Source: Candidatus Omnitrophota bacterium (GTDB lineage: Bacteria; Omnitrophota; Gorgyraeia; B26-G9). From it: 37,178 nucleotides of DNA. The position numbers were made by a program, and so were the translations under genes. Positions 16,699-23,441 of the stretch are shown here, piece after piece. Position 1 is the stretch's first letter. Each line of letters begins with the position of its first letter. The notes below the pieces were generated by a model that was not told the origin of the DNA, made no database searches, and was given only the letters and a program-made list of their open reading frames with translations. The stretch spans positions 1 through 37,178 of the forward strand of contig JAHITY010000049.1 in the NCBI GenBank assembly GCA_018817165.1, read 5' to 3'.

Positions 16699-17058
16699 AT
16701 GCCGGAAATAGGGCGTTTACTGATTATCATTGGTTTGTTTTTTAATTTTATCGCTATTCTTAGCTTAATCCGCATGCCGGATGTTTATACCCGGCTGCAG
16801 TCAGCAGCAAGAAGCGTAACTTTGGGTACTGGCAGTATTATGCTCAGTGTTTTTGTTGTTCATGGGTTTAGCGCTACTGGTTTTAAAGCTTTGTTTGTAA
16901 TTGCTTTTCTGATTTTGATTTGTCCGGTTTGCGTGCATGCTTTGGCAAAAGGCGCGTATCAAAGTAAGGTTAAATTAGCCGAAGATTCTGTTTGTGATCA
17001 GTATCAGGAAGATCTGAAGGCCAAGCAGAATCAGGCAGATACAACTCCAAACCTCTAG
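16699..17058 (+). CDS. MnhG/MbhC-type antiporter subunit
   Basis: Three-helix protein of the MrpG family, 119 aa. It begins GRLLIIIGLFFNFIAILSLI, then has the diagnostic RMPDVYTRLQSAARSVTLGT motif and VHGFSATGFKALFVIAFLIL. The hydrophilic C-terminal tail is somewhat long. GAGGGG precedes the ATG. It completes the D/E-F-G-H-A-B-C set, which is the order of Mrp operons (A to G) and not the A-B-C-first order of Pyrococcus mbh. No hydrogenase core subunit follows; maturation genes do. Confidence 0.9.
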   Translation: MPEIGRLLIIIGLFFNFIAILSLIRMPDVYTRLQSAARSVTLGTGSIMLSVFVVHGFSATGFKALFVIAFLILICPVCVHALAKGAYQSKVKLAEDSVCDQYQEDLKAKQNQADTTPNL

Positions 17059-17159
17059 ATTATCCGGATTTATTGTTTTCTTTAAATTTCTTCCAAAAAC
17101 TGATAGAATTATAGGCATATTAGTTCTGAATTTAGTAAATCAGAAAGAAGGTTTTCACA

Positions 17160-17402
17160 ATGCATGAAGTGGGAATAGCCCAGGATATAATCAATTCTGT
17201 GTTCAAACAACTGGAAGCGCATGATTATAAGCGCGTGAGTAAAATCAAACTCACGGTCGGAGATTTTAATTTAATCACTCAGGATTCTTTGCAGAGCTGC
17301 TTTGATCTATTGGCGGAAAATACCAAAGCCCAGGGGGCTGTTTTGGAAATCGAACAGACACAGGGTATGGAAATTGAAATCAACCACATTGAAGCCGAAT
17401 AG
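17160..17402 (+). CDS. hypA: HypA nickel chaperone lacking the zinc domain
   Basis: HypA delivers nickel to [NiFe] hydrogenase with HypB. The N-terminus MHEVGIAQDIINSVFKQLEA carries the nickel-binding MHE, and VSKIKLTVGDFNLITQDSLQ matches the family core. Normal HypA is about 113-120 aa and has two CxxC pairs in the C-terminal half. Here the protein is 80 aa: it passes from GAVLEIEQTQ straight to GMEIEINHIEAE, the usual C-terminal strand, so the zinc segment has been cut out in frame. Only one cysteine remains. The start has AGAAGG upstream. The next gene begins four bases later. Either the domain was lost, with altered function, or there is an assembly deletion. Confidence 0.85.
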   Translation: MHEVGIAQDIINSVFKQLEAHDYKRVSKIKLTVGDFNLITQDSLQSCFDLLAENTKAQGAVLEIEQTQGMEIEINHIEAE

Positions 17403-17406
17403 TCTG

Positions 17407-18558
17407 ATGCCGATTCAAGTTGATTTAGCTGAGTTTGCAGCTAAAGCTAAAGTGATTTTAGCTTTAGGGGCGGAGTTAAAAGCTAATTACACTATCTTAA
17501 ATAAGCAGAAAGCTTATTTGTATGCTGGATTTGATGATCTGAAAAATCCCGAATTTTATAATAAATACAGACAAAGTATTCTCAGTGAAATAAAGCGATT
17601 AAAGATTAAACCGCAGATTATTACCCATGATCTGAATCCCCTGTTTCTCAGCTCAAGGTTAGCGGAAGAACTGAATAATTCGCTGTTTAAACAAAGCCGG
17701 GTTATGCCAATTCAGCATCATTTTGCTCATATTGCCGGTGCTTGTGCTGCTCTGGGCTTGAAAAAACAAAAAGTTTTGGGCATTGCTTGCGACGGTACAG
17801 GCTTGGGCAGTGATGCTAAAGTCTGGGGTTGTGAGTTTATCAGCTATGATTTTAAGCAGGCAATTCGTTTAGGCCATCTGGGATATATTCCTTTACCCGG
17901 GGGAGATAAAGCCGTAGCAGAGCCTTGGCGCGTGGCAGTTGCTTTGCTGCATATGGTTTATGGTCAGCAAATGCTTGATCTACCGATTGCTTGGATAAAA
18001 CAAAAAAAATACGAGATTAAGATTCTGATCCAAATGATTGAACAGGGGATTAATACGCCTTTAGCTTCCAGCGCGGGCCGATTGTTTGACGGGATCAGCG
18101 CTTTGATTGGATTGTGCCTAAATGTGAATTTTGAAGCTCAGGCGGCAATTGCTTTAGAAAACCAGGCCAGCAAAGCAATTTCTCTTGATAATAAAGCTTA
18201 TAGTTTTGCGATAAACAAACAAGACAAGATGTTTGTTGCGGATATTCGCGAAATGATCAAACAAATTGTTCAAGATATCCAAGATAAGCAGACGATTGCA
18301 CATATCGCGGCGAGGTTTCATAATACTTTTGTTCTGATTCTAGGTAAGATGGCTGTAAAAATAAGCCAGCAGGAAAAAACTGATCAGATTGTTTTGGGTG
18401 GGGGAGTGTTTTTTAATAAAATCATTTCCGAAAAACTAAATGCTTATTTAGTTAAACGCGGATTTACGGTGCACATACCTCGCCAGGAATTTTTGTCAGA
18501 TATTGGTTTGTCTTTAGGTCAGGCAGTACTGGGGGCCCGAATCTCAGCTAATAAATAA
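17407..18558 (+). CDS. hypF: HypF C-terminal (Kae1-like) carbamoyltransferase
   Basis: HypF makes the CN ligands of the hydrogenase iron by carbamoylating HypE. Full HypF (about 750 aa) has acylphosphatase, zinc-finger, YrdC and Kae1-like parts. This 383-aa protein has only the last part. The metal site is QHHFAHIAGA, then CDGTGLGSDAKVWGCEF, YIPLPGGDKAVAEPWRVA and the phosphate loop VLGGGVFFNKI. The ATG at 17407 lies four bases after hypA; the frame extends upstream inside hypA, but that part is not family-like. The activating YrdC and acylphosphatase activities would have to come from other proteins such as TsaC/YrdC. A Kae1/TsaD tRNA enzyme is less likely given the hyp context and the HypF-type motifs. 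Confidence 0.87.
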   Translation: MPIQVDLAEFAAKAKVILALGAELKANYTILNKQKAYLYAGFDDLKNPEFYNKYRQSILSEIKRLKIKPQIITHDLNPLFLSSRLAEELNNSLFKQSRVMPIQHHFAHIAGACAALGLKKQKVLGIACDGTGLGSDAKVWGCEFISYDFKQAIRLGHLGYIPLPGGDKAVAEPWRVAVALLHMVYGQQMLDLPIAWIKQKKYEIKILIQMIEQGINTPLASSAGRLFDGISALIGLCLNVNFEAQAAIALENQASKAISLDNKAYSFAINKQDKMFVADIREMIKQIVQDIQDKQTIAHIAARFHNTFVLILGKMAVKISQQEKTDQIVLGGGVFFNKIISEKLNAYLVKRGFTVHIPRQEFLSDIGLSLGQAVLGARISANK

Positions 18559-18600
18559 TTTTGTGTAAAGCAAATTAATACGCATAATAACAGAGACGTG

Positions 18601-18762
18601 TTGACACTGGGCAAGGTTAAACGGTAACGAAGCCGGTATCGGTAACGTTTAACGGTTTAGGCTAAAAATAATAAATTTTAAAACGACAGGCTTTACCGTA
18701 AAACGAAACGGGCAGCGTAACCCTGGCCGTAACCTTTTAAAGCAGTAACTCTAAACTTGACT
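18601..18762. other. Repetitive non-coding segment between hypF and hypC
   Basis: The 239-bp gap 18559-18797 holds no gene. It contains repeated CGGTAACG words (direct copies near 18621 and 18640), an 8-bp inverted repeat GTTAAACG/CGTTTAAC around them, and further TACCGTAAAACG and CCGTAACC variants up to 18733. TTGACA at 18601 and TTGACT at 18757 are promoter-like -35 words, but their -10 boxes are weak. A regulatory or mobile origin is possible and unproven. Confidence 0.4.
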
Positions 18763-18797
18763 TTGTTATATTGCAATTAATAAATGGAGAGATTATT

Positions 18798-19016
18798 ATG
18801 TGTATTGGTATTCCCGTAAAAATAAAAAAAATTGATGGGCTTACTGCGATTGCCAGTGCTGGCGGGGCAGAAAGAAAAATCGGGATTGATCTGACTCCGG
18901 ATGTTAAAGTCGGGGATTATGTGCTTTTGCATGCTGGATTCTCGATTGAAAAAATCGATGAGGCTGACGCAAAAGAAACTTTGAGATTGCTGAATGAGAT
19001 GTATAAAGATCGGTAG
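18798..19016 (+). CDS. hypC: HypC hydrogenase assembly chaperone
   Basis: HypC carries the Fe(CN)2CO group with HypD and hands it to the large subunit. The essential N-terminal Met-Cys is at the chosen start: MCIGIPVKIKKIDGLTAIAS. The rest (VKVGDYVLLHAGFSIEKIDE, then a helical tail) is standard OB-fold HypC, 73 aa. The ATG at 18798 is preceded by GGAGAG. A longer frame from a TTG at 18771 would bury the cysteine and is rejected. A REPIN-like element follows, between hypC and hypD. Confidence 0.93.
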   Translation: MCIGIPVKIKKIDGLTAIASAGGAERKIGIDLTPDVKVGDYVLLHAGFSIEKIDEADAKETLRLLNEMYKDR

Positions 19017-19027
19017 CGAGTTAACGC

Positions 19028-19158
19028 GTTGATTTTTATATAATTCAAATAATTTTAGAAATCGTAGGGGCGCTGCTTGCCTGCGCCCGTTTATTAATGA
19101 TTTCATTGGTTTTTGATAATTGTATATTATTACGGGCCGAGGCAAGCGCGGCCCCTAC
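19028..19158 (-). repeat. REPIN-like element, copy C, inverted orientation
   Basis: The 95-bp core is 19064-19158 and the conserved AT-rich tail is 19028-19063, all on the opposite strand to copies A, B and D. The core is identical or almost identical to copy B. It lies between hypC and hypD. On the plus strand an open frame passes from the repeat into hypD and creates a false N-terminal extension. On the minus strand it gives the same peptide frame as copy B. Confidence 0.85.
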
Positions 19159-19181
19159 CTTGTGAGAGATTTAGGAAAAAC

Positions 19182-20282
19182 ATGAAATACATTGACGAAT
19201 TTAGAAATCCAAAATTAGCCAAACAGCTGATCAAGCTTATTCATAAACTCGCGGCTCAGCTGGATAAACCAATATCAATCATGGAAGTATGCGGCTCGCA
19301 TACTGTGGCGATGTTTCGCTATGGGATTCGTAAAATATTGCCGGATAATATCCGAGTAATTGCCGGACCTGGCTGTCCGGTTTGTGTGACTTCTCAGGAA
19401 GATATTGACCGGGCTATTGGAATTTGCGAATATCCGGATACGATTATTACAACTTTTGGCGATATGATCAAAGTCCCGGGAACAAAAACAACTTTGCGGG
19501 ATATTCAAGCTCAGGGCCGGGATATCCGAGTGGTTTATTCGACTTTAAACGCGCTGGATTTTGCCAGAGAAAATAAACAGAAAAAAGTAATTCATATTGC
19601 TGTGGGTTTTGAAACAACTATCCCCACAGTTGCCGCTGCAGTTCAGCGGGCCAAACAGGAAAAGCTAAATAATTTTTTTGTTTTGTCTTCGCATAAGATC
19701 ATTCCTCCGGCTTTAAAAGTCCTGGTGGCTTCACCGAAAAGTGAAATCAGCGGTTTTCTTTTGCCCGGACATGTAAGTACAATAATCGGCTCAAAGCCTT
19801 ATGAGTTTTTAGTTAAAAAATATAAAATACCCTGTGTTATTGCCGGGTTTGAAGCTTTGGATATTCTCCAATCAATTGTGATGCTGCTCAATCAGCAGAT
19901 AAACAAACAGCCAAAGGTAGAAATGCAGTATGCTCGTTGTGTAAATGCTCAAGGAAATCTGGTAGCGCAGAAAATGATCGCGCAAGTATTTAAAGTCAGT
20001 GATGTGCAGTGGCGGGGATTGGGTTTAATGAAAAAAAGCGGCTTGATCCTTAGGCCGGAGTACAAAGCATTTGATGCTCTGCGGCATTTTCCGGTAAAGG
20101 TTCCTAAAACTAAAAAAACCGCTTGCCGCTGCGGGGATGTCCTTCAGGGGATAATTAATCCAACGCAATGCGTTTTATTTAAGAAAATCTGTAATCCGAG
20201 TATGCCCATCGGGCCTTGTATGGTCTCATCTGAGGGCGCATGTTCGGCTTATTATCGCTATGGAGGCAAACGCAATGGATAA
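19182..20282 (+). CDS. hypD: HypD hydrogenase Fe-ligand assembly protein
   Basis: Iron-sulfur scaffold protein that with HypC assembles the Fe(CN)2CO unit. Conserved signatures are IMEVCGSHTVAMFRYGIRK, IAGPGCPVCVTSQEDIDRAI, the HIAVGFETTIPTVA segment, and the C-terminal 4Fe-4S ligands in ACRCGDVLQGIINPTQC and IGPCMVSSEGACSAYYRY. Length from ATG 19182 is 366 aa, as usual. AGGA precedes this start. The frame is open back to 19113, but those 23 residues come from the REPIN-like repeat. The end overlaps hypE by eight bases. Confidence 0.94.
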   Translation: MKYIDEFRNPKLAKQLIKLIHKLAAQLDKPISIMEVCGSHTVAMFRYGIRKILPDNIRVIAGPGCPVCVTSQEDIDRAIGICEYPDTIITTFGDMIKVPGTKTTLRDIQAQGRDIRVVYSTLNALDFARENKQKKVIHIAVGFETTIPTVAAAVQRAKQEKLNNFFVLSSHKIIPPALKVLVASPKSEISGFLLPGHVSTIIGSKPYEFLVKKYKIPCVIAGFEALDILQSIVMLLNQQINKQPKVEMQYARCVNAQGNLVAQKMIAQVFKVSDVQWRGLGLMKKSGLILRPEYKAFDALRHFPVKVPKTKKTACRCGDVLQGIINPTQCVLFKKICNPSMPIGPCMVSSEGACSAYYRYGGKRNG

Positions 20283-21291
20283 GGGAAAGATTACGCTGGC
20301 TCACGGCAATGGCGGGCAAGTAATGCAAAAGCTGATCAATAAAATGATAATTACTAATTTTGGTAATCCGATCCTTAATCGGCTGGATGACGGCGCAGTC
20401 CTTGATTTAAAACCCAGCAATAATAAATTAGTGTTTACGACTGATTCTTTTGTGGTTGATCCGATTTTTTTCCCGGGCGGAGATATCGGGAAATTAGCGG
20501 TTTGCGGAACAGTTAATGATCTGTCAATGATGGGCGCAAAGCCATTGTATTTAAGCGCTAGTGTGATCATTGAAGAAGGCTTTGCCCTAGCGGATCTGCA
20601 GAGAATTATTATTAGTATGAAAAAAACTTTGGCTTTGGCTGATCTGAAAATAGTTTGCGGTGATACCAAAGTGGTGAATAAAGGCCATTGTGATAAGATC
20701 TTTATTAATACCAGCGGGATCGGGATAATTCAGGCTAAGGCAAAAATAACTTCGAGCAATGCGCGTCCCGGAGATTTGATTATTGTTAGCGGGACAATCG
20801 GCGAACATGGGGTTTCGATCATGTCGCAAAGAGAAGGCCTTAAGTTTAAAACTCAATTAAAAAGTGATTGCGCTCCTTTAAATGGTTTGGTTAAGGATAT
20901 GTTAAAATACGCGGACGCGATTCATGTGATGCGTGATCCGACTCGCGGCGGGGTGGCCACGGCTTTAAATGAAATCGCGGAGCATTCGAATGTGGGTATT
21001 GAGATCAATGAGGAAAATTTGCCGGTTAATTCCCAAGCTCAAGGAGCTTGTGAGATATTAGGCTTGGATCCTTTGTATTTGGCTTGTGAAGGCAGATTAC
21101 TGGCTTTTGTCGCGCCAAATAAAGCCGCGGATATTATTAAAGTAATGCGTAAAAATCAATTTGGCAAAAAAGCCCAGATCATTGGTAAGGTTGTTGCAGG
21201 GCATAAGAAACAGGTTTATTTGAGTACCTTAGCCGGCAGTGACCGAATATTAGATGTGCCAATCGCGGATCAAATGCCGAGAATTTGTTAA
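20275..21291 (+). CDS. hypE: HypE carbamoyl dehydratase
   Basis: PurM-like ATPase that dehydrates the C-terminal thiocarbamate to thiocyanate, the CN donor. Visible motifs are LAHGNGGQVMQKLI, LDDGAVLDL, TTDSFVVDPIFFPGGDIGKL and MRDPTRGGVATALNEIAEHS. The protein ends in the conserved PRIC, whose cysteine receives the carbamoyl group from HypF. I use ATG 20275, with GGAGG eight bases upstream, giving 339 aa. It is translationally coupled to hypD. The intact C-terminus supports HypF-type carbamoylation even though HypF here is reduced. Confidence 0.94.
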   Translation: MDKGKITLAHGNGGQVMQKLINKMIITNFGNPILNRLDDGAVLDLKPSNNKLVFTTDSFVVDPIFFPGGDIGKLAVCGTVNDLSMMGAKPLYLSASVIIEEGFALADLQRIIISMKKTLALADLKIVCGDTKVVNKGHCDKIFINTSGIGIIQAKAKITSSNARPGDLIIVSGTIGEHGVSIMSQREGLKFKTQLKSDCAPLNGLVKDMLKYADAIHVMRDPTRGGVATALNEIAEHSNVGIEINEENLPVNSQAQGACEILGLDPLYLACEGRLLAFVAPNKAADIIKVMRKNQFGKKAQIIGKVVAGHKKQVYLSTLAGSDRILDVPIADQMPRIC

Positions 21292-21303
21292 AAGCAGGGT
21301 ATA

Positions 21304-21433
21304 GTAGGGGCCGCGCTTGCCCCGGCCCGTAATAATATATAATTATCAAACACCAATGAAATTATTAATAAACGGGCGCAGGCAAGCAGCGCCCCTACGA
21401 TTTCTAAAATTATTTGAATTATATAAAAATCAA
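21304..21433 (+). repeat. REPIN-like element, copy D, with conserved tail
   Basis: The core 21304-21398 has the same two GTAG-led hairpin halves as copies A to C, and the tail to about 21433 matches copies B and C. It starts 12 bases past the hypE stop and precedes the DUF39 gene. It could act as an intercistronic RNA hairpin at the end of the hyp messages. The frame starting in it (21317) is the repeat peptide frame and stops at 21514, so it is not a gene. Confidence 0.85.
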
Positions 21434-21489
21434 AGCGCAAACGCGGAACGCAATACTGAAAACAAAAAATGTTTTTTTTGGAGGGATGA

Positions 21490-22689
21490 ATGGCTAAAAC
21501 TATTGCCCAGATAAATGCTAAGATTAAAAAAGGTCAGGCTGTTGTTGTTACTAAAGAGGAAATGCTGGAGATTGTCAAAGAAAAGGGAATTAAGAAATCC
21601 GCGGATTATGTGGATGTGGTAACTACCGGAACTTTTGGGCCAATGTGTTCTTCAATGGCGATATTCAATATCGGTCATTCCAAGCCAAAAATGAAGATTC
21701 AAAAATCCTGGCTAAATGATGTGGAATGTTATAGCGGTTTGGCTGCGGTGGATATGCTTATTGGCGCGGCTCAGCTTTCTGATAAAGATCCGGCAAACAG
21801 CATGGGCCCTGGGAGATTTAAATACGGCGGAGGCCATGTGATCGAAGATTTGGTTGCAGGCAAAGATTTGCGCTTTAAAGCTGAGGCTTATGGCACGGAT
21901 TGTTATCCGCGCAAGGAGCTGGAAACTTTGATCAATATTAATGATATTAATCAAGCGACTTTAGTTAATCCCCGCAATTGCTATCAGAATTATAATGTAG
22001 CGGTTAATCTGTCTAACAAGGCAATCCATACTTATATGGGAGTTTTAAGGCCGAAAATGGCAAATGCCAGTTATTGCAGTGCCGGGCAATTATCGCCGCT
22101 GTTAAATGATCCTTATTTTAGAACCATAGGTATTGGCACCAGAATATTCCTTGGCGGGGGGATTGGCTATGTTTTTTGGCATGGGACGCAGCATTCGACT
22201 GATGGAAAAAGAACTAAAGGCGGTGTGCCTTATGAGCCTTTGGGAACTTTGGCGGTAAACGGAGATTTAAAACAAATGAGTTCGGAATGGGTGCGCGGAG
22301 CATCTTTAAAAGGTTATGGGGTAAGTCTGGCTTTGGGCATGGGAATTCCGATTCCGATTCTCGATTCTGAAATGGTCAAATTTGTCGCGGTAAAAGATCA
22401 GGAAATTTTCGCGCCAATAGTTGATTATAGCGATGCTTATCCTAATCGCAAAGCGCAAAATCTGGGATATGTCAGTTATCATGATCTTAAATCAGGGCAT
22501 ATTCAAATAAAAGGCAAGCAAGTGCCAACCGCGGGGCTATCGAGTTATTATAAAGCCAGACAAATATGCGTGCTCTTAAAACAAAAAATTATTAAAGGAG
22601 ACTTTTTATTAAACGAGCCTGTTGCTAAATTACCCGGTGAAGGTTCGGGGATGAATTTTAAACAGCTTAAAATGCGCTCAATAAAATAA
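21490..22689 (+). CDS. DUF39 homocysteine biosynthesis protein
   Basis: Member of the DUF39/HcyBio family. In methanogens and other anaerobes these are linked to homocysteine synthesis from aspartate semialdehyde and sulfide. The protein is 399 aa, the family length for the core domain. Recognisable parts are VTTGTFGPMCSSMAIFNIGH, NSMGPGRFKYGGGHVIEDLV and AYGTDCYPRKELE. The first and third contain the candidate conserved cysteines (C53 and C138). GGIGYVFWHGTQHS and GYGVSLALGMGIPIPI follow. No CBS domain is attached, and the usual ferredoxin/NIL-CBS partner gene is not adjacent. GGAGGG precedes the ATG. A terminator follows. The role is known from the family, not tested here. Confidence 0.85.
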   Translation: MAKTIAQINAKIKKGQAVVVTKEEMLEIVKEKGIKKSADYVDVVTTGTFGPMCSSMAIFNIGHSKPKMKIQKSWLNDVECYSGLAAVDMLIGAAQLSDKDPANSMGPGRFKYGGGHVIEDLVAGKDLRFKAEAYGTDCYPRKELETLININDINQATLVNPRNCYQNYNVAVNLSNKAIHTYMGVLRPKMANASYCSAGQLSPLLNDPYFRTIGIGTRIFLGGGIGYVFWHGTQHSTDGKRTKGGVPYEPLGTLAVNGDLKQMSSEWVRGASLKGYGVSLALGMGIPIPILDSEMVKFVAVKDQEIFAPIVDYSDAYPNRKAQNLGYVSYHDLKSGHIQIKGKQVPTAGLSSYYKARQICVLLKQKIIKGDFLLNEPVAKLPGEGSGMNFKQLKMRSIK

Positions 22690-22750
22690 TCTAAAGAGTT
22701 AAAAATGAGAGGGGCAAGACAGTAAAGCCAGATAAAGATGTTTAAATAAA

Positions 22751-22785
22751 AAAACAGCTCAGTGATTATTCAGAGCTGTTTTTTG
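22751..22785. terminator. Bidirectional rho-independent terminator
   Basis: AAAACAGCTC (22751-22760) pairs perfectly with GAGCTGTTTT (22773-22782) around a 12-base loop. A T run follows on the plus strand and an A run precedes it, giving a T run on the minus strand. It lies between the convergent DUF39 and cheC-like genes and can serve both. Confidence 0.85.
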
Positions 22786-22794
22786 TTTTAAATT

Positions 22795-23424
22795 TTATTT
22801 ATCTTCAACAGATTTTTTAGCATCATCAATTAGTTTGAGCACCATTGCCGGTTCAAAAATCAAGAAGAAACTGCCGTCAATATCTTTGCCCGCGATTTTA
22901 AAGAAAGTTTCAATCAAAATAACTTTATTGGTTTCGGTTTTCATTTTGCTGAAAGCAACATTAAAAACTGTTTCCAGTGTGCCGCAAATAAGATTTGGGG
23001 TAGAGTGGAGGATTACTTGTCTGGTAAAAGTTGATAAAGTAGCCAGATAAGCCGAGATAACAATATTGCCGATTTCTTTTAAAGAAGAAACACCATATTC
23101 AGTGGCATTACCCAGTTCTTTACGATACTGCGACACCGCGTCGATCAAGCTATAAGCGCCTTTTTCCGGAAACATTAATACGATATTCCCAGTTAGGTTG
23201 CCGAGAAGCTGTACGCTTACACCAACAAGCACTTCTTGAGTTCCTTTTAGTTCTTCTAAAACTTTATCAGAATCAATAAGTTTTAAATCCGGAATTGTTA
23301 ATTCAACTTTTTGGCTGAGAACCTGCGATAAGGCGATTGTCGCATTACCTGTGCAGATATGCCCAACTTCTTTAAGCATATCGATGCACATTGCATCTAA
23401 GTTAATTTTGTTATTATTTTCCAT
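22795..23424 (-). CDS. CheC-like phosphatase, first site altered
   Basis: CheC proteins dephosphorylate CheY-P and act with CheD. The family has two copies of the motif D/S-x3-E-x2-N-x22-P. The second copy is complete: SSLKEIGN with the proline at the correct distance (HSTPNL). The first reads DMLKEVGH, so the asparagine that orients catalysis is replaced by histidine and this site may be inactive. Length is 209 aa. Its N- and C-terminal halves look like the usual CheC duplicated fold. An SD (GGGGGA) lies before the ATG. It is the last gene of an operon with an HD-GYP protein and another CheC. No CheA, CheY or CheD gene is in the window, so the substrate is unknown. Confidence 0.83.
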   Translation of the reverse strand: MENNNKINLDAMCIDMLKEVGHICTGNATIALSQVLSQKVELTIPDLKLIDSDKVLEELKGTQEVLVGVSVQLLGNLTGNIVLMFPEKGAYSLIDAVSQYRKELGNATEYGVSSLKEIGNIVISAYLATLSTFTRQVILHSTPNLICGTLETVFNVAFSKMKTETNKVILIETFFKIAGKDIDGSFFLIFEPAMVLKLIDDAKKSVEDK

Positions 23425-23441
23425 GGAAATATATCCCCCTT

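Noticed and set aside
17302-17406. Upstream extension of the HypF-like protein inside hypA
   Set aside because: The residues are a frame-shifted reading of hypA, and ATG 17407 gives the expected domain start.
18601-18630. Promoter starting with TTGACA for hypC
   Set aside because: No acceptable -10 box at 16-18 bases; only GTAACG/TAACGA-type words.
7314-21433. CRISPR array from the repeated GC-rich units
   Set aside because: Copies are kilobases apart, longer than CRISPR repeats, and have no spacers; no cas genes are present.
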